NCBI GenBank assembly: GCA_963742715.1
Contig: CAVUMR010000002.1
Location: forward strand, 1,550,001-1,614,000
Reading direction: 5' to 3'
Origin: CAVUMR01 sp963742715
GTDB lineage: Bacteria; Actinomycetota; Actinomycetes; Mycobacteriales; Micromonosporaceae
Length of the DNA stretch: 64,000 nucleotides
Below are positions 36,699 to 45,426 of this stretch, piece by piece. Numbering within the stretch: position 1 is the first letter of the stretch; each line of letters starts with the position of its first letter. The notes beneath the pieces are model-generated. The model made no database searches, was not told the origin of the DNA, and saw only the letters and a list, made by a program, of their open reading frames with translations. The translations under genes and the position numbers were made by a program.

Positions 36699-36758
36699 CC
36701 CACCGGTCGGGATACCGACCGCGAATACCGGACCGCACCGACCGATTGCTGAGGTGAC

Positions 36759-37376
36759 ATGCAGATCCGGCCGTTGAGCATCGAGGGCAGCTGGGAGATC
36801 ACCCCGGTACAGCACGGCGACCCGCGCGGACGGTTCCTGGAGTTGTACCGGTTCGACCGGCTGGCCGAAGCTGTCGGGCACCCGTTGCGGCTGGCCCAGG
36901 CGAACATGTCGGTCTCCGCCCGCGGGGTGGTGCGCGGCGTGCACTTCGCCGATGTACCGCCGAGCCAGGCCAAGTACGTCACCTGCCCGCGCGGCTCGGT
37001 GCTCGACGTGGTGGTGGACCTGCGGGTCGGCTCGCCGACGTTCGGCCGGCACGAGTCGGTACTGCTCGACGACACCGACCGGCGCGCGGTGTACATCGCC
37101 GAGGGGCTCGGACACGCGTTCTGTGCGTTGAGCGACGACGCCACCCTGACGTACCTGTGCTCGGAGACGTACGCCCCGACGCGGGAACGCGCCGTCCACC
37201 CGCTCGACCCGGACCTGGCGATCGAGTGGCCGGTCGAGGCGCCGGTCCTGTCGGACCGGGATGGCGTCGCCCCCCGGCTGGCCGAGTTGCGCGAGGACGG
37301 GCTGCTGCCCGACTACGAGCTCTGCATCAAGTACTACGCCGAGCTGCGGGCGGGCTACCGGCCGGAGCGCCGGTAG
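36759..37376 (+). CDS. rmlC: dTDP-4-dehydrorhamnose 3,5-epimerase RmlC
   Basis: The third step in dTDP-rhamnose synthesis, a cupin. HGDPRGRFLELYRFDRL, QANMSVSARGVVRGVHF (catalytic His), KYVTCPRGSVLDVVVDLR and VYIAEGLGHAFCALSDDA are family signatures. It has 205 residues, as usual, with an intact frame. All four Rml enzymes are therefore encoded within 4.3 kb. The 170 bases before pafA hold no gene I can see. Confidence 0.95.
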   Translation: MQIRPLSIEGSWEITPVQHGDPRGRFLELYRFDRLAEAVGHPLRLAQANMSVSARGVVRGVHFADVPPSQAKYVTCPRGSVLDVVVDLRVGSPTFGRHESVLLDDTDRRAVYIAEGLGHAFCALSDDATLTYLCSETYAPTRERAVHPLDPDLAIEWPVEAPVLSDRDGVAPRLAELREDGLLPDYELCIKYYAELRAGYRPERR

Positions 37377-37546
37377 CACCCGGTACCGCTCAACCCGCCA
37401 CGCCGGCTACCCGCCGGAGCGGCGCTGCCGGTCGCCAGTACCGGCTGTGACCGTTGACGCCTGGTAATGGTCCGACGCCGGACAGAAATATGTGGACTGA
37501 CCGGTCAGGTGGAGCCACCGACGCATCTGCCCGCTAATGTCGATCC

Positions 37547-38904
37547 ATGGACCGGCGCATTTTCGGACTCGAGACCGAGTACGGCGTGACCTGTACCTTC
37601 CGCGGACAGCGCCGGTTGTCCCCGGACGAGGTGGCCCGCTACCTGTTCCGGCGGGTGGTTTCGTGGGGTCGATCGACCAACGTCTTCCTGCGCAACGGCG
37701 CCCGGCTGTATCTCGACGTCGGCTCCCACCCGGAGTACGCCACGCCGGAATGCGACTCGGTGACCGACCTGGTCGCACACGACCGGGCCGGTGAGCGGAT
37801 CCTCGAGGGGCTGCTCGTCGACGCCGAGCGCGGCTGCACGACGAGGGCATCGCCGGTGACATCTACCTGTTCAAGAACAACACCGACTCGGCCGGAAACT
37901 CGTACGGCTGCCACGAGAACTACCTGGTCAGTCGGCACGGCGAGTTCGGCCGGCTGGCCGACATCCTGATCCCGTTCCTGGTCACCCGCCAGCTCATCTG
38001 CGGTGCCGGCAAGGTGCTGCAGACCCCGCGCGGCGCGGTGTACTGCCTGTCCCAGCGGGCCGAACACATCTGGGAGGGCGTGTCCAGTGCGACCACCCGG
38101 TCCCGCCCGATCATCAACACCCGGGACGAACCGCACGCGGACGCCGAGCGGTACCGCCGGCTCCACGTGATCGTCGGCGACTCCAACATGAACGAGGTCA
38201 CCACCCTGCTCAAGGTCGGTAGCGGGGACATCGTGCTGCGCATGATCGAGGCCGGCGTGGTGATGCGGGACCTGTCGTTGGAGAACCCGATCCGGGCGAT
38301 CCGCGAGGTCAGCCACGACGTAACCGGCCGCCGCAAGGTACGCCTGGCCAACGGCAGGGAGGCCAGCGCGCTGGACATCCAGCAGGAGTACTTCGCCAAG
38401 GCGACCGAGTTCGTCGAGCGGCGCGGCGGCGACGCGGTCGCCAAGCGGGTGCTCGAGCTGTGGGGCCGGGTGCTCGGGGCGGTCGAGTCCGGTGACCTGT
38501 CCGGAATCGAGCGGGAGATCGACTGGGTCAGCAAGCTGCACCTGATCGAGCGGTACCGCAAGCGGCACAACGTCCCGCTGTCCAGCCCGCGAGTCGCCCA
38601 GCTGGACCTGGCCTATCACGACCTGCGCCGCGGCCGCGGCCTGTACGGCCTGCTGGAGCGGCGTGGCGACGTGGACCGGGTCGCGAGCGACGTGGAGATC
38701 TTCGAGGCGAAGGAGACCCCGCCACAGACCACCCGGGCCCGGCTGCGGGGCGAGTTCATCCGTCACGCCCAGGAGAAGCGCCGCGACTTCACCGTCGACT
38801 GGGTGCACCTCAAGCTGAACGATCAGGCCCAGCGCACCGTCCTGTGCAAGGACCCGTTCCGGGCGTACGACGAACGGGTCGACAAGCTGATCGCGAGCAT
38901 GTGA
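37547..38904 (+). CDS. pafA: Pup-protein ligase PafA (one base lost)
   Basis: Ligates the C-terminal Glu of Pup to substrate lysines, a glutamine-synthetase-fold enzyme related to Dop. The N-terminus RRIFGLETEYGVTCTFRG holds the metal/nucleotide Glu; SWGRSTNVFLRNGARLYLDVGSH and HPEYATPECDS follow. One base is missing near 37830 (Asp-Ala-Glu ... Arg-Leu-His-Asp), after which IYLFKNNTDSAGNSYG, QRAEHIWEGVSSATTRSRPI and HVIVGDSNMNEVTTLLKVG continue in the second frame to the stop at 38904. The gene lies 9 kb from prcA. Confidence 0.9.
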
Positions 38905-38996
38905 CGCTCATCGCACGCGCGACGTTGGGTCACCGACGGTAACCGGTGGTTCCACGAGCGCGGTGCGATGATCGGGTGGGCAGAAGGGCGGGCACG

Positions 38997-39314
38997 ATGG
39001 CCGAGCGGCAGGACACCTCCGACGCGGGCGATGATGCGCAGGCATCCGCGGGTGCGCCCAGCCACCCGGAGACGAAGGACCGGGTGACCGCGGCCGGCTC
39101 GGGTGGCGGCGCGGAGTTGCCCACGGTCGGGGACGAGGTACGCACGCTCGCCGACGGCAGTCCGGTGTCCCGGTGGGCCGGCCGGCGCCGGGAGAAGATC
39201 CTGGACGAGATCGAGCGGAACCGGCGCGGTGAGTACAAGATCCCGACCTGGGTCCTGGTCGTGGTGCTCGTCGTGTTCGTGGCCGGCTGGGCGTTTCTCG
39301 TCATCGTGGCGTAA
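38997..39314 (+). CDS. Hypothetical single-pass membrane protein (105 aa)
   Basis: A protein with a polar, Ala/Gly/Thr-rich N-terminus (about 1-55), a basic amphipathic stretch (WAGRRREKILDEIERNRRGEYK) and a C-terminal membrane helix (TWVLVVVLVVFVAGWAFLVIV). It is tail-anchored in layout. The ATG at 38997 follows GGGCGGG. It is just downstream of pafA and its 3' end overlaps the convergent MFS gene by 14 bases. Not recognised further. Confidence 0.7.
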   Translation: MAERQDTSDAGDDAQASAGAPSHPETKDRVTAAGSGGGAELPTVGDEVRTLADGSPVSRWAGRRREKILDEIERNRRGEYKIPTWVLVVVLVVFVAGWAFLVIVA

Positions 39315-40689
39315 CAGCCGACTCTTCCCCGGCCGGCGCCCCACCGAGCGGCGGTACGGCCGCCGCATCTCCGTTCGCCGCATCCCCGACGGGCGGCGTC
39401 GGCGTGCCCCTGGGCGGCTGATCGGCGGCTGCTGTCACCGCGGTCGCCTCCTCCGGGACGAGTTCGCGGATCTTCAGGATCGGTGACGGCAGCAACCACA
39501 GCACGCACATGGCTCCGCCGACGGCGGCCATCGCCAGGGTGGGTCGCAGGCCGAGCACCGTGCCGAACCAGCCGCCGACCACCGCACCCAACGGCCGGAT
39601 CCCGTAGTTGACCGCGGTGTACGCCCCGTTGGTGCGCGCCCGTACCGCGTCAGGCGTGACGTGCGCGAGGAGTGCGTTGAGGTTCACGTCGAAGAACATC
39701 ACGCCCATGCTGGACAGCAGCTCGGCGCCGCCGAACAGGCCGACCCGCAGCCACAGTGGACCGTCGGCGACGGCGACCAGCAGGATCGCCGCCGGGAACA
39801 GCACCCCACCCAGCACGACTGTCCGGCCGACGCCGATCCACCGGGCGAGTGCCGGCGCCAGTACCGCGCCGACGACCCCGCCGACCGCGCCGACCCCCAG
39901 GGCGGATCCGATCATCGCGGCGGACAGGTCCAGGGTGCGGGCCGCGAACAGGATCAGCAGCGCCTGCGCCATGAACGTGAAGAAGTTCACGGTCGTGGTG
40001 GCACCGAGGCTGGCCCGCAGTACCGGGTGCCCGGCGATCACGCGTAGGCCTTCGGCCGCCCGCCGGGCCAGCGACGGCTCGTCCGCGCCGGAGCGCTCCG
40101 GCTCCCGTACCCGGATCCGGCCGACCGCGACCGCGGAGACGACGAACGAGATCACGTCGACCAGCACCGCGACCGGCGCGGTGAGGAGTTGGATCAACCC
40201 GCCGGCGACCGCCGGACCGGTCACGAACGAGACCGCCCGGCTGGTACTGAGCTTGCTGTTCGCGTCCACGTACCGGGCCGGTTCCACCAGGGTCACGAAG
40301 AACGTGGGGTACGCGGTGCCGAACAGCACCTGCCCGCAGCCGGTGAGGAGCGCGACCGCGAACAGTTGCCACAGCGTGATCGCGTCGAGCAGGTACCCGA
40401 TCGGCAGGCTCAGCAGCACCGCGGCGCGGATCAGGTCGGCGGCGACGAGCAGCCGCTTCTTTCCGGTCTGGTGATCGACCCAGGCGCCGACGAACAGGGC
40501 GAGCAGGCTCGGCAGCCACACCGCGGCGGTGAGCAGCCCCACCTCGTTCGCGGTCGCTCCGAGGGTCACCACCGCGATCAGCGGCAGTGCCAGTTCGGTG
40601 ATCCGGTCGCCGAACTGGGACACGGTGAACCCGAACCAGAAGGCCCCGAACCGGCGGTCCCGCCAGAGCGAGCCGGACGGGGCGGTCAC
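39301..40689 (-). CDS. MFS transporter
   Basis: A 462-residue major facilitator superfamily permease with 12 predicted helices. The N-terminus LWRDRRFGAFWFGFTVSQFGDRITELALPL and the loop 2-3 motif FVGAWVDHQTGKKRLLVAADL mark the DHA3/multidrug group. The C-terminal 60 residues are Pro/Ala/Thr-rich. GTG at 40689 overlaps the ArsR stop (GTGA), so the regulator and the exporter are co-translated. Likely drug or metabolite efflux controlled by that regulator. Confidence 0.9.
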   Translation of the reverse strand: MTAPSGSLWRDRRFGAFWFGFTVSQFGDRITELALPLIAVVTLGATANEVGLLTAAVWLPSLLALFVGAWVDHQTGKKRLLVAADLIRAAVLLSLPIGYLLDAITLWQLFAVALLTGCGQVLFGTAYPTFFVTLVEPARYVDANSKLSTSRAVSFVTGPAVAGGLIQLLTAPVAVLVDVISFVVSAVAVGRIRVREPERSGADEPSLARRAAEGLRVIAGHPVLRASLGATTTVNFFTFMAQALLILFAARTLDLSAAMIGSALGVGAVGGVVGAVLAPALARWIGVGRTVVLGGVLFPAAILLVAVADGPLWLRVGLFGGAELLSSMGVMFFDVNLNALLAHVTPDAVRARTNGAYTAVNYGIRPLGAVVGGWFGTVLGLRPTLAMAAVGGAMCVLWLLPSPILKIRELVPEEATAVTAAADQPPRGTPTPPVGDAANGDAAAVPPLGGAPAGEESAVTPR

Positions 40690-41351
40690 CGGTCGACCTC
40701 CGCTTGCCGGGCATCCGAGAGGCCGGCATCCGCCGAGCCGGCCGGGCCGTCGGCGGGGCTGTCCGCCTCCGGCAGCAGGTACCGCATCATCCGCACGCCG
40801 CGCTGGTCGGGCCCGGTCGGGAGCATCTTGCGGGCGACGTACGGCGCCAGGATCTCCTCGATCCGCTCCTCGATCTCGAGAACCTCGTCGGCGGTGGCCA
40901 GGAACCGGGTGTTGGCCAGCCCGCCGACCCGCCGCCAGTCGTCGTCCAGGCGCGGCTCGTCGGCGTCCAGCCAGCGCAGCGGAAGATCGTGGTACCGCAG
41001 GAAGAGCTGCCGGCTCAGCTGGCGCGCCGCGGCCACGCTCTCCTCGTCGTCGCCCAGCTCGAACCGGAAGCCGGTCGCGGTCGCGCGCCACCAGCGCTGC
41101 CGGCGGTCCTGCCCGAGCGGCCCGGTGTCCTCGGCGGGGGCGTCGGTCACCAGCCCGAATCCGGCCAGGTGCCGCAGGTGCCAGCTGGCCACCGACGGGG
41201 TCGCTCCGACGTGGCCGGAGAGCTGGGTTGCGGTCGCCGGCCCGTGCCGCTGCAACCGCTCCAGGATGGCCAGCCGTACCGGGTGCGCGAGCGCCCGCAG
41301 CGCCTGCGGATCGGTGATCTCGAGATCTCCGTACGGATTTCTGAGAGACAT
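40686..41351 (-). CDS. ArsR-family winged-helix transcriptional regulator
   Basis: A 221-residue regulator. The N-terminal winged helix runs DPQALRALAHPVRLAILERL, then ATATQLSGHVGATPSVASWHLRHL (recognition helix) and GLVTDAPAEDTG as the wing. The C-terminal half is charged and helical. It lacks obvious metal-binding Cys, so it is probably of the organic-ligand or stress class. The ATG at 41351 lies inside a 34-base dyad, a strong hint of autorepression. A GTG at 41366 would add five residues. Confidence 0.88.
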   Translation of the reverse strand: MSLRNPYGDLEITDPQALRALAHPVRLAILERLQRHGPATATQLSGHVGATPSVASWHLRHLAGFGLVTDAPAEDTGPLGQDRRQRWWRATATGFRFELGDDEESVAAARQLSRQLFLRYHDLPLRWLDADEPRLDDDWRRVGGLANTRFLATADEVLEIEERIEEILAPYVARKMLPTGPDQRGVRMMRYLLPEADSPADGPAGSADAGLSDARQAEVDR

Positions 41352-41373
41352 GTTTCGAAAGTACACTCTCAGA
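41340..41373. promoter_or_regulatory. 34-bp dyad operator at ArsR start
   Basis: TCTGAGAG (41340-41347) and CTCTCAGA (41366-41373) are exact inverted repeats; TTTCGAAA (41353-41360) is a second palindrome at the same centre. The start codon of the regulator (41351 on the minus strand) lies within. Binding here would block transcription or translation. Confidence 0.75.
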
Positions 41374-41413
41374 TTAGTCTGGCAAGAGGCCCTGCGGTCC
41401 GAATGTGGAAGGT

Positions 41414-42508
41414 TCAGGCAGGTAGCAGGCGTGCGGCGTGCCGTCCGGCGGCCGCCGCGGCCAGGAAGTACACCGTGTCCGCGGCCAGCCCGCGACCCAT
41501 GGTGGACAGCGGTACGGGGGAGTCCTCCAGCGCCTTGACCAGCCCGGTGGTGTCCACCTCGACGATCCGGTGCCGCTCGGCCAGCGGCCGCAGCGCGGTG
41601 GCGACGGAGCCGGCCAGTGCCTCCGGCAGGTCGGCCGGTACGACCAGGTCCGCGGCGGCCAGCGCCACCCGGCCATACGCGGTGAGACTGTGGTGGCTCA
41701 GCCCGCAGTGGCGGGGCCGCGGATCCGCGCCGGAGATGCGCAGTGAGCCGACGGCACGGCCGCCGAGCACCGACACCGCGTTGACCGCCTCACCCGCCGC
41801 GACCCCGGAGAACCCCCATGGGGTACCGGTGCCCAGGTTGCCCGGTCCCTGCGTCACCACCACCACCTCGGCACCCAGCGCATACCGGGCCGCGAGCAGG
41901 GCACTGTGCAGGTTCGTCGCCTCCAGGTCCCCGCCGAACGCCTGTCCCGCGGTGACCGTGCCGACGAGCCGGTCGGTGAGCCCGGCGAGAGTACGGCTGA
42001 ACCAGGCCGGCAGCGCCCCACCGTCGGTCATCACGTACCCGACCCGGGTCTCCGGCCGGTCGGCCAGCAGCCCGGTCACGATCGCCGGCAGCGCCGAGTG
42101 CAGGTCCGCGATCACCACCGGTGCGCCGCCCAGATCGGTGGCGCCGGCCAGCACCTCCCGGTGCGGGGAGTCCTCCTCCTCCGCGGCCAGCACGATCGTC
42201 TGCAGCGGGGTGTACCGCGCCTTCACCGCGTGACCGGGCCGGTCGGTGTCGTCCGGCAGCCGGTCCGGCAGCGCCACTACCAGGGCGTATCCGCCGGTAC
42301 CGAGGCCGAGCGCGAGCGCGGCGGTGTTGAGCAGCACCCGGTCGCCGACGATCGGCTCGCCGACCAGCGCCGGGTAGGCGAGCGCCCGTACCCGGTCCGG
42401 GTCGTCCCCGCCCCGTCGCTCCAGCGCGACCTCGAGTTCACAGGCACCGGCCCATGCCCGCCCGATCGCCACCACCGTGCCTGCCCGCCACCGCACCACG
42501 GCGCTCAC
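41414..42508 (-). CDS. DUF3866 family protein
   Basis: A 364-residue protein of the DUF3866 family, restricted largely to actinobacteria and some Firmicutes; no function is known. Visible segments: VVRWRAGTVVAIGRAWAGA at the start, ALVGEPIVGDRVLLNTAALALGLGTGGYALVV, KARYTPLQTIVLAAEEE, GYVMTDGGALPAWFSRTL, VVVVTQGPGNLGTGTPWGFSG and HHSLTAYGRVALAAADLVVP. The GTG at 42508 is chosen from the family N-terminus. It commonly sits near pafA/pafBC, as here. Confidence 0.9.
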   Translation of the reverse strand: MSAVVRWRAGTVVAIGRAWAGACELEVALERRGGDDPDRVRALAYPALVGEPIVGDRVLLNTAALALGLGTGGYALVVALPDRLPDDTDRPGHAVKARYTPLQTIVLAAEEEDSPHREVLAGATDLGGAPVVIADLHSALPAIVTGLLADRPETRVGYVMTDGGALPAWFSRTLAGLTDRLVGTVTAGQAFGGDLEATNLHSALLAARYALGAEVVVVTQGPGNLGTGTPWGFSGVAAGEAVNAVSVLGGRAVGSLRISGADPRPRHCGLSHHSLTAYGRVALAAADLVVPADLPEALAGSVATALRPLAERHRIVEVDTTGLVKALEDSPVPLSTMGRGLAADTVYFLAAAAAGRHAARLLPA

Positions 42509-42613
42509 CGTAACGATCGCCGGTTCGGCCCTTTCGACCTGGTGTACCCGGGCGTCCCGGCGTGTCGGCCCTGGTCTGACACGATCACGGGTCGGTGGGC
42601 TAGCGTCGGGGAC

Positions 42614-43660
42614 GTGTCGCGGACCCGTACCGAGCGCCTGGTCAACCTGGTGATCTGCCTGCTGTCCACGCGACGGTTCCTGACCGCCGCGCAGATCGCC
42701 GCGACCGTGCCCGGGTACGAGCACGACCCCTCCGACGCCAAGGACCACGAAGCGTTCCAGCGCAAGTTCGAACGGGACAAGTCCGAGCTGCGCGAACTCG
42801 GGGTACCGCTGGAGACCGGTACCCCGAGCGTGTTCGACACCGAGCCCGGGTACCGGATCGCGCGCCGGGACTACGCGCTGCCGGAGATCACGCTCGAGCC
42901 GGACGAGGCCGCGGCGGTCGGCATCGCGGCGCGCCTGTGGCAGCACGCCGGGCTCGCCGCCGCCGCCTCGTCCGGGCTGGCCAAGCTGCGGGCGGCCGGG
43001 GTGGACGTGGACCCGCAGGCCACCCTCGGGGTGGAGCCGGTGGTCACGGTGGACCCGGCGTTCGAGCCGCTCACCGCGGCGGTCCGGGACCGGCAGGCGG
43101 TCACCTTCTCCTACCGGGCGCCGGAGGCGGACAACTCCCGGCTGCGCCGGCTCCAGCCGTGGGGCGTGGTGTGCTGGCGCGGCCGGTGGTACGTGGTCGG
43201 CCACGATCTGGACCGCGACGCGTCCCGCTGCTTCCGGCTGTCCCGGGTCGTCGGCGAGGTGCGGTCGGATCGGTACGCCCGGCGCGTACACGCCCCCGGC
43301 CGGCGTGGACCTGATCGGCCAGGTGGCACCTGGTCCGGCCCGGCCGAGCCGCGACAGCAGGCGGTCGTACGGGTGTGCCCGGGCCGCGGCGCCGGACTGC
43401 GCCGGTGGGCCGAGCAGGTCACCCCCGAGCCGGACGGGGACCGGGTGGTGCTGCGGTACCACGATCCGGAGTCGCTGGCCCGGCGGCTGGTCGGGTACGG
43501 GGCCGACGTGGTGGTGATCGAGCCGGCCGAGGTACGCGACGCGGTGATCCGGTTGCTCCGGCTGATCGGTGCCGCCCCGGGCGAGGGCTCACAACCCCCG
43601 GACCCGCTGGCAGCACCCCCGGTGGCCGATCCGGTGACGGTGGCCGGAGGTGGCGGGTGA
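42614..43660 (+). CDS. pafB: DNA-damage response regulator PafB (hidden compensating shifts)
   Basis: A WYL-domain transcription factor; PafBC controls RecA-independent DNA-damage genes in mycobacteria. Winged helix at 1-60 (RTERLVNLVICLLSTRRFLTAAQIA), WCX and WYL domains later (VTFSYRAPEADNSRLRRLQPWGVV, RWYVVGHDLDRDA). The frame stays open but residues about 219-247 are scrambled: shifting by one base there gives GAYTPPAGVDLIGQVAPG, the family sequence. So one extra base near 43269 and one missing near 43355 cancel. GTG start 42614. Confidence 0.9.
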   Translation: MSRTRTERLVNLVICLLSTRRFLTAAQIAATVPGYEHDPSDAKDHEAFQRKFERDKSELRELGVPLETGTPSVFDTEPGYRIARRDYALPEITLEPDEAAAVGIAARLWQHAGLAAAASSGLAKLRAAGVDVDPQATLGVEPVVTVDPAFEPLTAAVRDRQAVTFSYRAPEADNSRLRRLQPWGVVCWRGRWYVVGHDLDRDASRCFRLSRVVGEVRSDRYARRVHAPGRRGPDRPGGTWSGPAEPRQQAVVRVCPGRGAGLRRWAEQVTPEPDGDRVVLRYHDPESLARRLVGYGADVVVIEPAEVRDAVIRLLRLIGAAPGEGSQPPDPLAAPPVADPVTVAGGGG

Positions 43661-44715
43661 CCGGTACCGCGGACCGGCTCGGCCGGGTGCTGAACCTGGT
43701 GCCGTACCTGCTCGCCCGGCCCGGCATCCAGGTCGTCGAAGCCGCGCGGGACCTCGGCGTGTCCGAGCGGCAGCTACGTGAGGACCTGGAGCTGCTGTGG
43801 GTGTGCGGGCTGCCCGGGTACGGCCCGGGCGACCTGATCGACATGGCCTTCGACGGGGACAGCGTCACGATCACCTACGACGCCGGCATCGACCGCCCGC
43901 TGCGGCTCACGCCGGACGAGGCGCTGGCGCTGGTGGTGGCGCTGCGGATGCTCGCCGAGACGCCGGGGCTCGGTCCCCGGGACGCGATCGAGCGGGCGTT
44001 GGCGAAGGTGAAGTCGGCCGCCGGGGACGCCGCCGACACGGCCGAACGCATCGCGGTACGGCTGCCCGCCAACACCGACCGGCTCCAGCAGGTACGCGGC
44101 GCACTGGACCGCGGTCGCGCGCTACGGATCACGTACTACACCGCCCGTCGGGATGCCACCGGTGACCGGGTGGTCGATCCGATGCGGCTGCTGTTCGCCT
44201 CCGGCCAGGCGTACCTGGAGGCCTGGTGCCGGCGCTCGGACGAGGTACGACTGTTCCGGCTCGACCGCATCGACGGACTCACCGAGCTGGACGAGCCGGC
44301 CGTACCGCCGGCGACCGCGCAGCCCACCGATGTGCGTACCGGCGTCTTCCAGCCCCGGCCGGACCAGCCGCTGGTCGACCTGCGCATCGGCCGCGGTGCC
44401 CGCTGGATCACCGAGTACTACCCCTGCGAACGGGTGCGGGAGGAGTCGGACGGCCGGTGGCTGGTGACCCTGCGCGCGTCGGATCTGGTCTGGGCCCGCC
44501 GGCTTGTGCTCGGCCTGGTACCCGATGCCGAGGTGCTCGGCCCGCCCGAGCTGGCCGAGGCGGTACGAGCCGAGGCCCGGGCGGCTCTCGCGGCGTACGG
44601 ACAGCCGGGCGACGATCAGTCCGCGGCGGCCACCTCGGGCGAAGCGGCCGCCGGGCGCGATACCGGACAGCCGATGGTGGACCGGCCGGCGTCAGCCGAC
44701 CAGCCGGTGAGTTAG
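43657..44715 (+). CDS. pafC: DNA-damage response regulator PafC
   Basis: The PafB partner, a 352-residue WYL-domain regulator. Winged helix RLGRVLNLVPYLLARPGIQV, VSERQLREDLELLWVCGLPG, then the WYL region RALRITYYTARRDATGDRVVDP and FASGQAYLEAWCRRSDEVRLF and a WCX domain (GARWITEYYPCERVREE). The GTG overlaps the PafB stop (GTGA). The C-terminal 40 residues are low complexity (Ala/Gly/Asp). Expected to form a heterodimer with PafB. Confidence 0.92.
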   Translation: MTGTADRLGRVLNLVPYLLARPGIQVVEAARDLGVSERQLREDLELLWVCGLPGYGPGDLIDMAFDGDSVTITYDAGIDRPLRLTPDEALALVVALRMLAETPGLGPRDAIERALAKVKSAAGDAADTAERIAVRLPANTDRLQQVRGALDRGRALRITYYTARRDATGDRVVDPMRLLFASGQAYLEAWCRRSDEVRLFRLDRIDGLTELDEPAVPPATAQPTDVRTGVFQPRPDQPLVDLRIGRGARWITEYYPCERVREESDGRWLVTLRASDLVWARRLVLGLVPDAEVLGPPELAEAVRAEARAALAAYGQPGDDQSAAATSGEAAAGRDTGQPMVDRPASADQPVS

Positions 44716-44726
44716 GGTCACCATCC

Positions 44727-44984
44727 GTGGCCACCGTCTGGTACCTGGTGCTCGGTCTGGTCGTTCTCGCGCTGGTCCTGCTCGCCCTGACCGCGCTGTC
44801 GGTGCTGCGGCGGCTGGGACCGCTCAACCAGGCCATGTGGCGGCTGGAGCGGCGTGAAGCCGAGGTCCAGGCGCTCCAGAAACGCCTCGCCGGCCTGGAG
44901 CCGGAGACGGCGCGGCTCCAGGAGCGGATGACGCAGACCCAACAGCTGCTGGTCAATGCCCGCCGCAAGCGCGAAGATAGGTGA
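44727..44984 (+). CDS. Small membrane coiled-coil protein
   Basis: An 85-residue protein: one N-terminal membrane helix (WYLVLGLVVLALVLLALTALSVL) followed by a charged coiled coil (RLERREAEVQALQKRLAGLE, LQERMTQTQQLLVNARRK). It lies between pafC and tatA, an actinobacterial position I recognise, but I know no function. GTG start at 44727. Confidence 0.75.
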   Translation: MATVWYLVLGLVVLALVLLALTALSVLRRLGPLNQAMWRLERREAEVQALQKRLAGLEPETARLQERMTQTQQLLVNARRKREDR

Positions 44985-45098
44985 GCCGGTGCGGTGGACG
45001 GCCGGACACCCACGGTGAGAAGCTCCCGGTGGGCACGAGTCGCCGACCCGGGCGAGCCTCGAGCCGATCGTGATCGACTCAGCACCACATCGACTATG

Positions 45099-45104
45099 TA
45101 AGAT
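45099..45104 (+). promoter_or_regulatory. Likely -10 element of tatA
   Basis: TAAGAT, 37 bases before the tatA start, in the 156-base gap after the membrane protein. No convincing -35 hexamer; the nearby CGATCGTGATCG half-palindrome (45064-45075) may be a binding site. Confidence 0.4.
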
Positions 45105-45140
45105 TGCCCGGGTCTCTACGCAGACCAGGAGGAGACTACT

Positions 45141-45422
45141 TTGAGCGGGCTAAGGCCATGGCACATCATCGTTCTCGTTGCCGTGCTGATCCTCCTGTTC
45201 GGGGCGAAGCGGCTGCCGGATGCGGCCCGGTCGCTGGGCCGGTCGATGCGGATCATCAAGGCGGAGACCCGCGGCCTGAGCGATGACGACGTGCAGGCGA
45301 AGGCAGACGCGCAGCAGCAGAGCCGGCAGCCACTGCCGCCGCCGCTGTCCGATGACGAGGCATCGCCACTCACCGAGCCGGACCCGGTCGATCGACCGGT
45401 GAACACCGACAAGCAGCGCTAA
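45141..45422 (+). CDS. tatA: Twin-arginine translocase subunit TatA
   Basis: The pore-forming TatA/E component of the Tat export system. The 93 residues have the hallmark layout: short N-terminus, membrane helix (WHIIVLVAVLILLFGAKRLP with the FGxxxLP hinge), amphipathic helix (DAARSLGRSMRIIKAETR) and an acidic, proline-rich tail. The TTG start has an AGGAGGAG ribosome site. tatC follows after 4 bases. Confidence 0.95.
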   Translation: MSGLRPWHIIVLVAVLILLFGAKRLPDAARSLGRSMRIIKAETRGLSDDDVQAKADAQQQSRQPLPPPLSDDEASPLTEPDPVDRPVNTDKQR

Positions 45423-45426
45423 TTCC

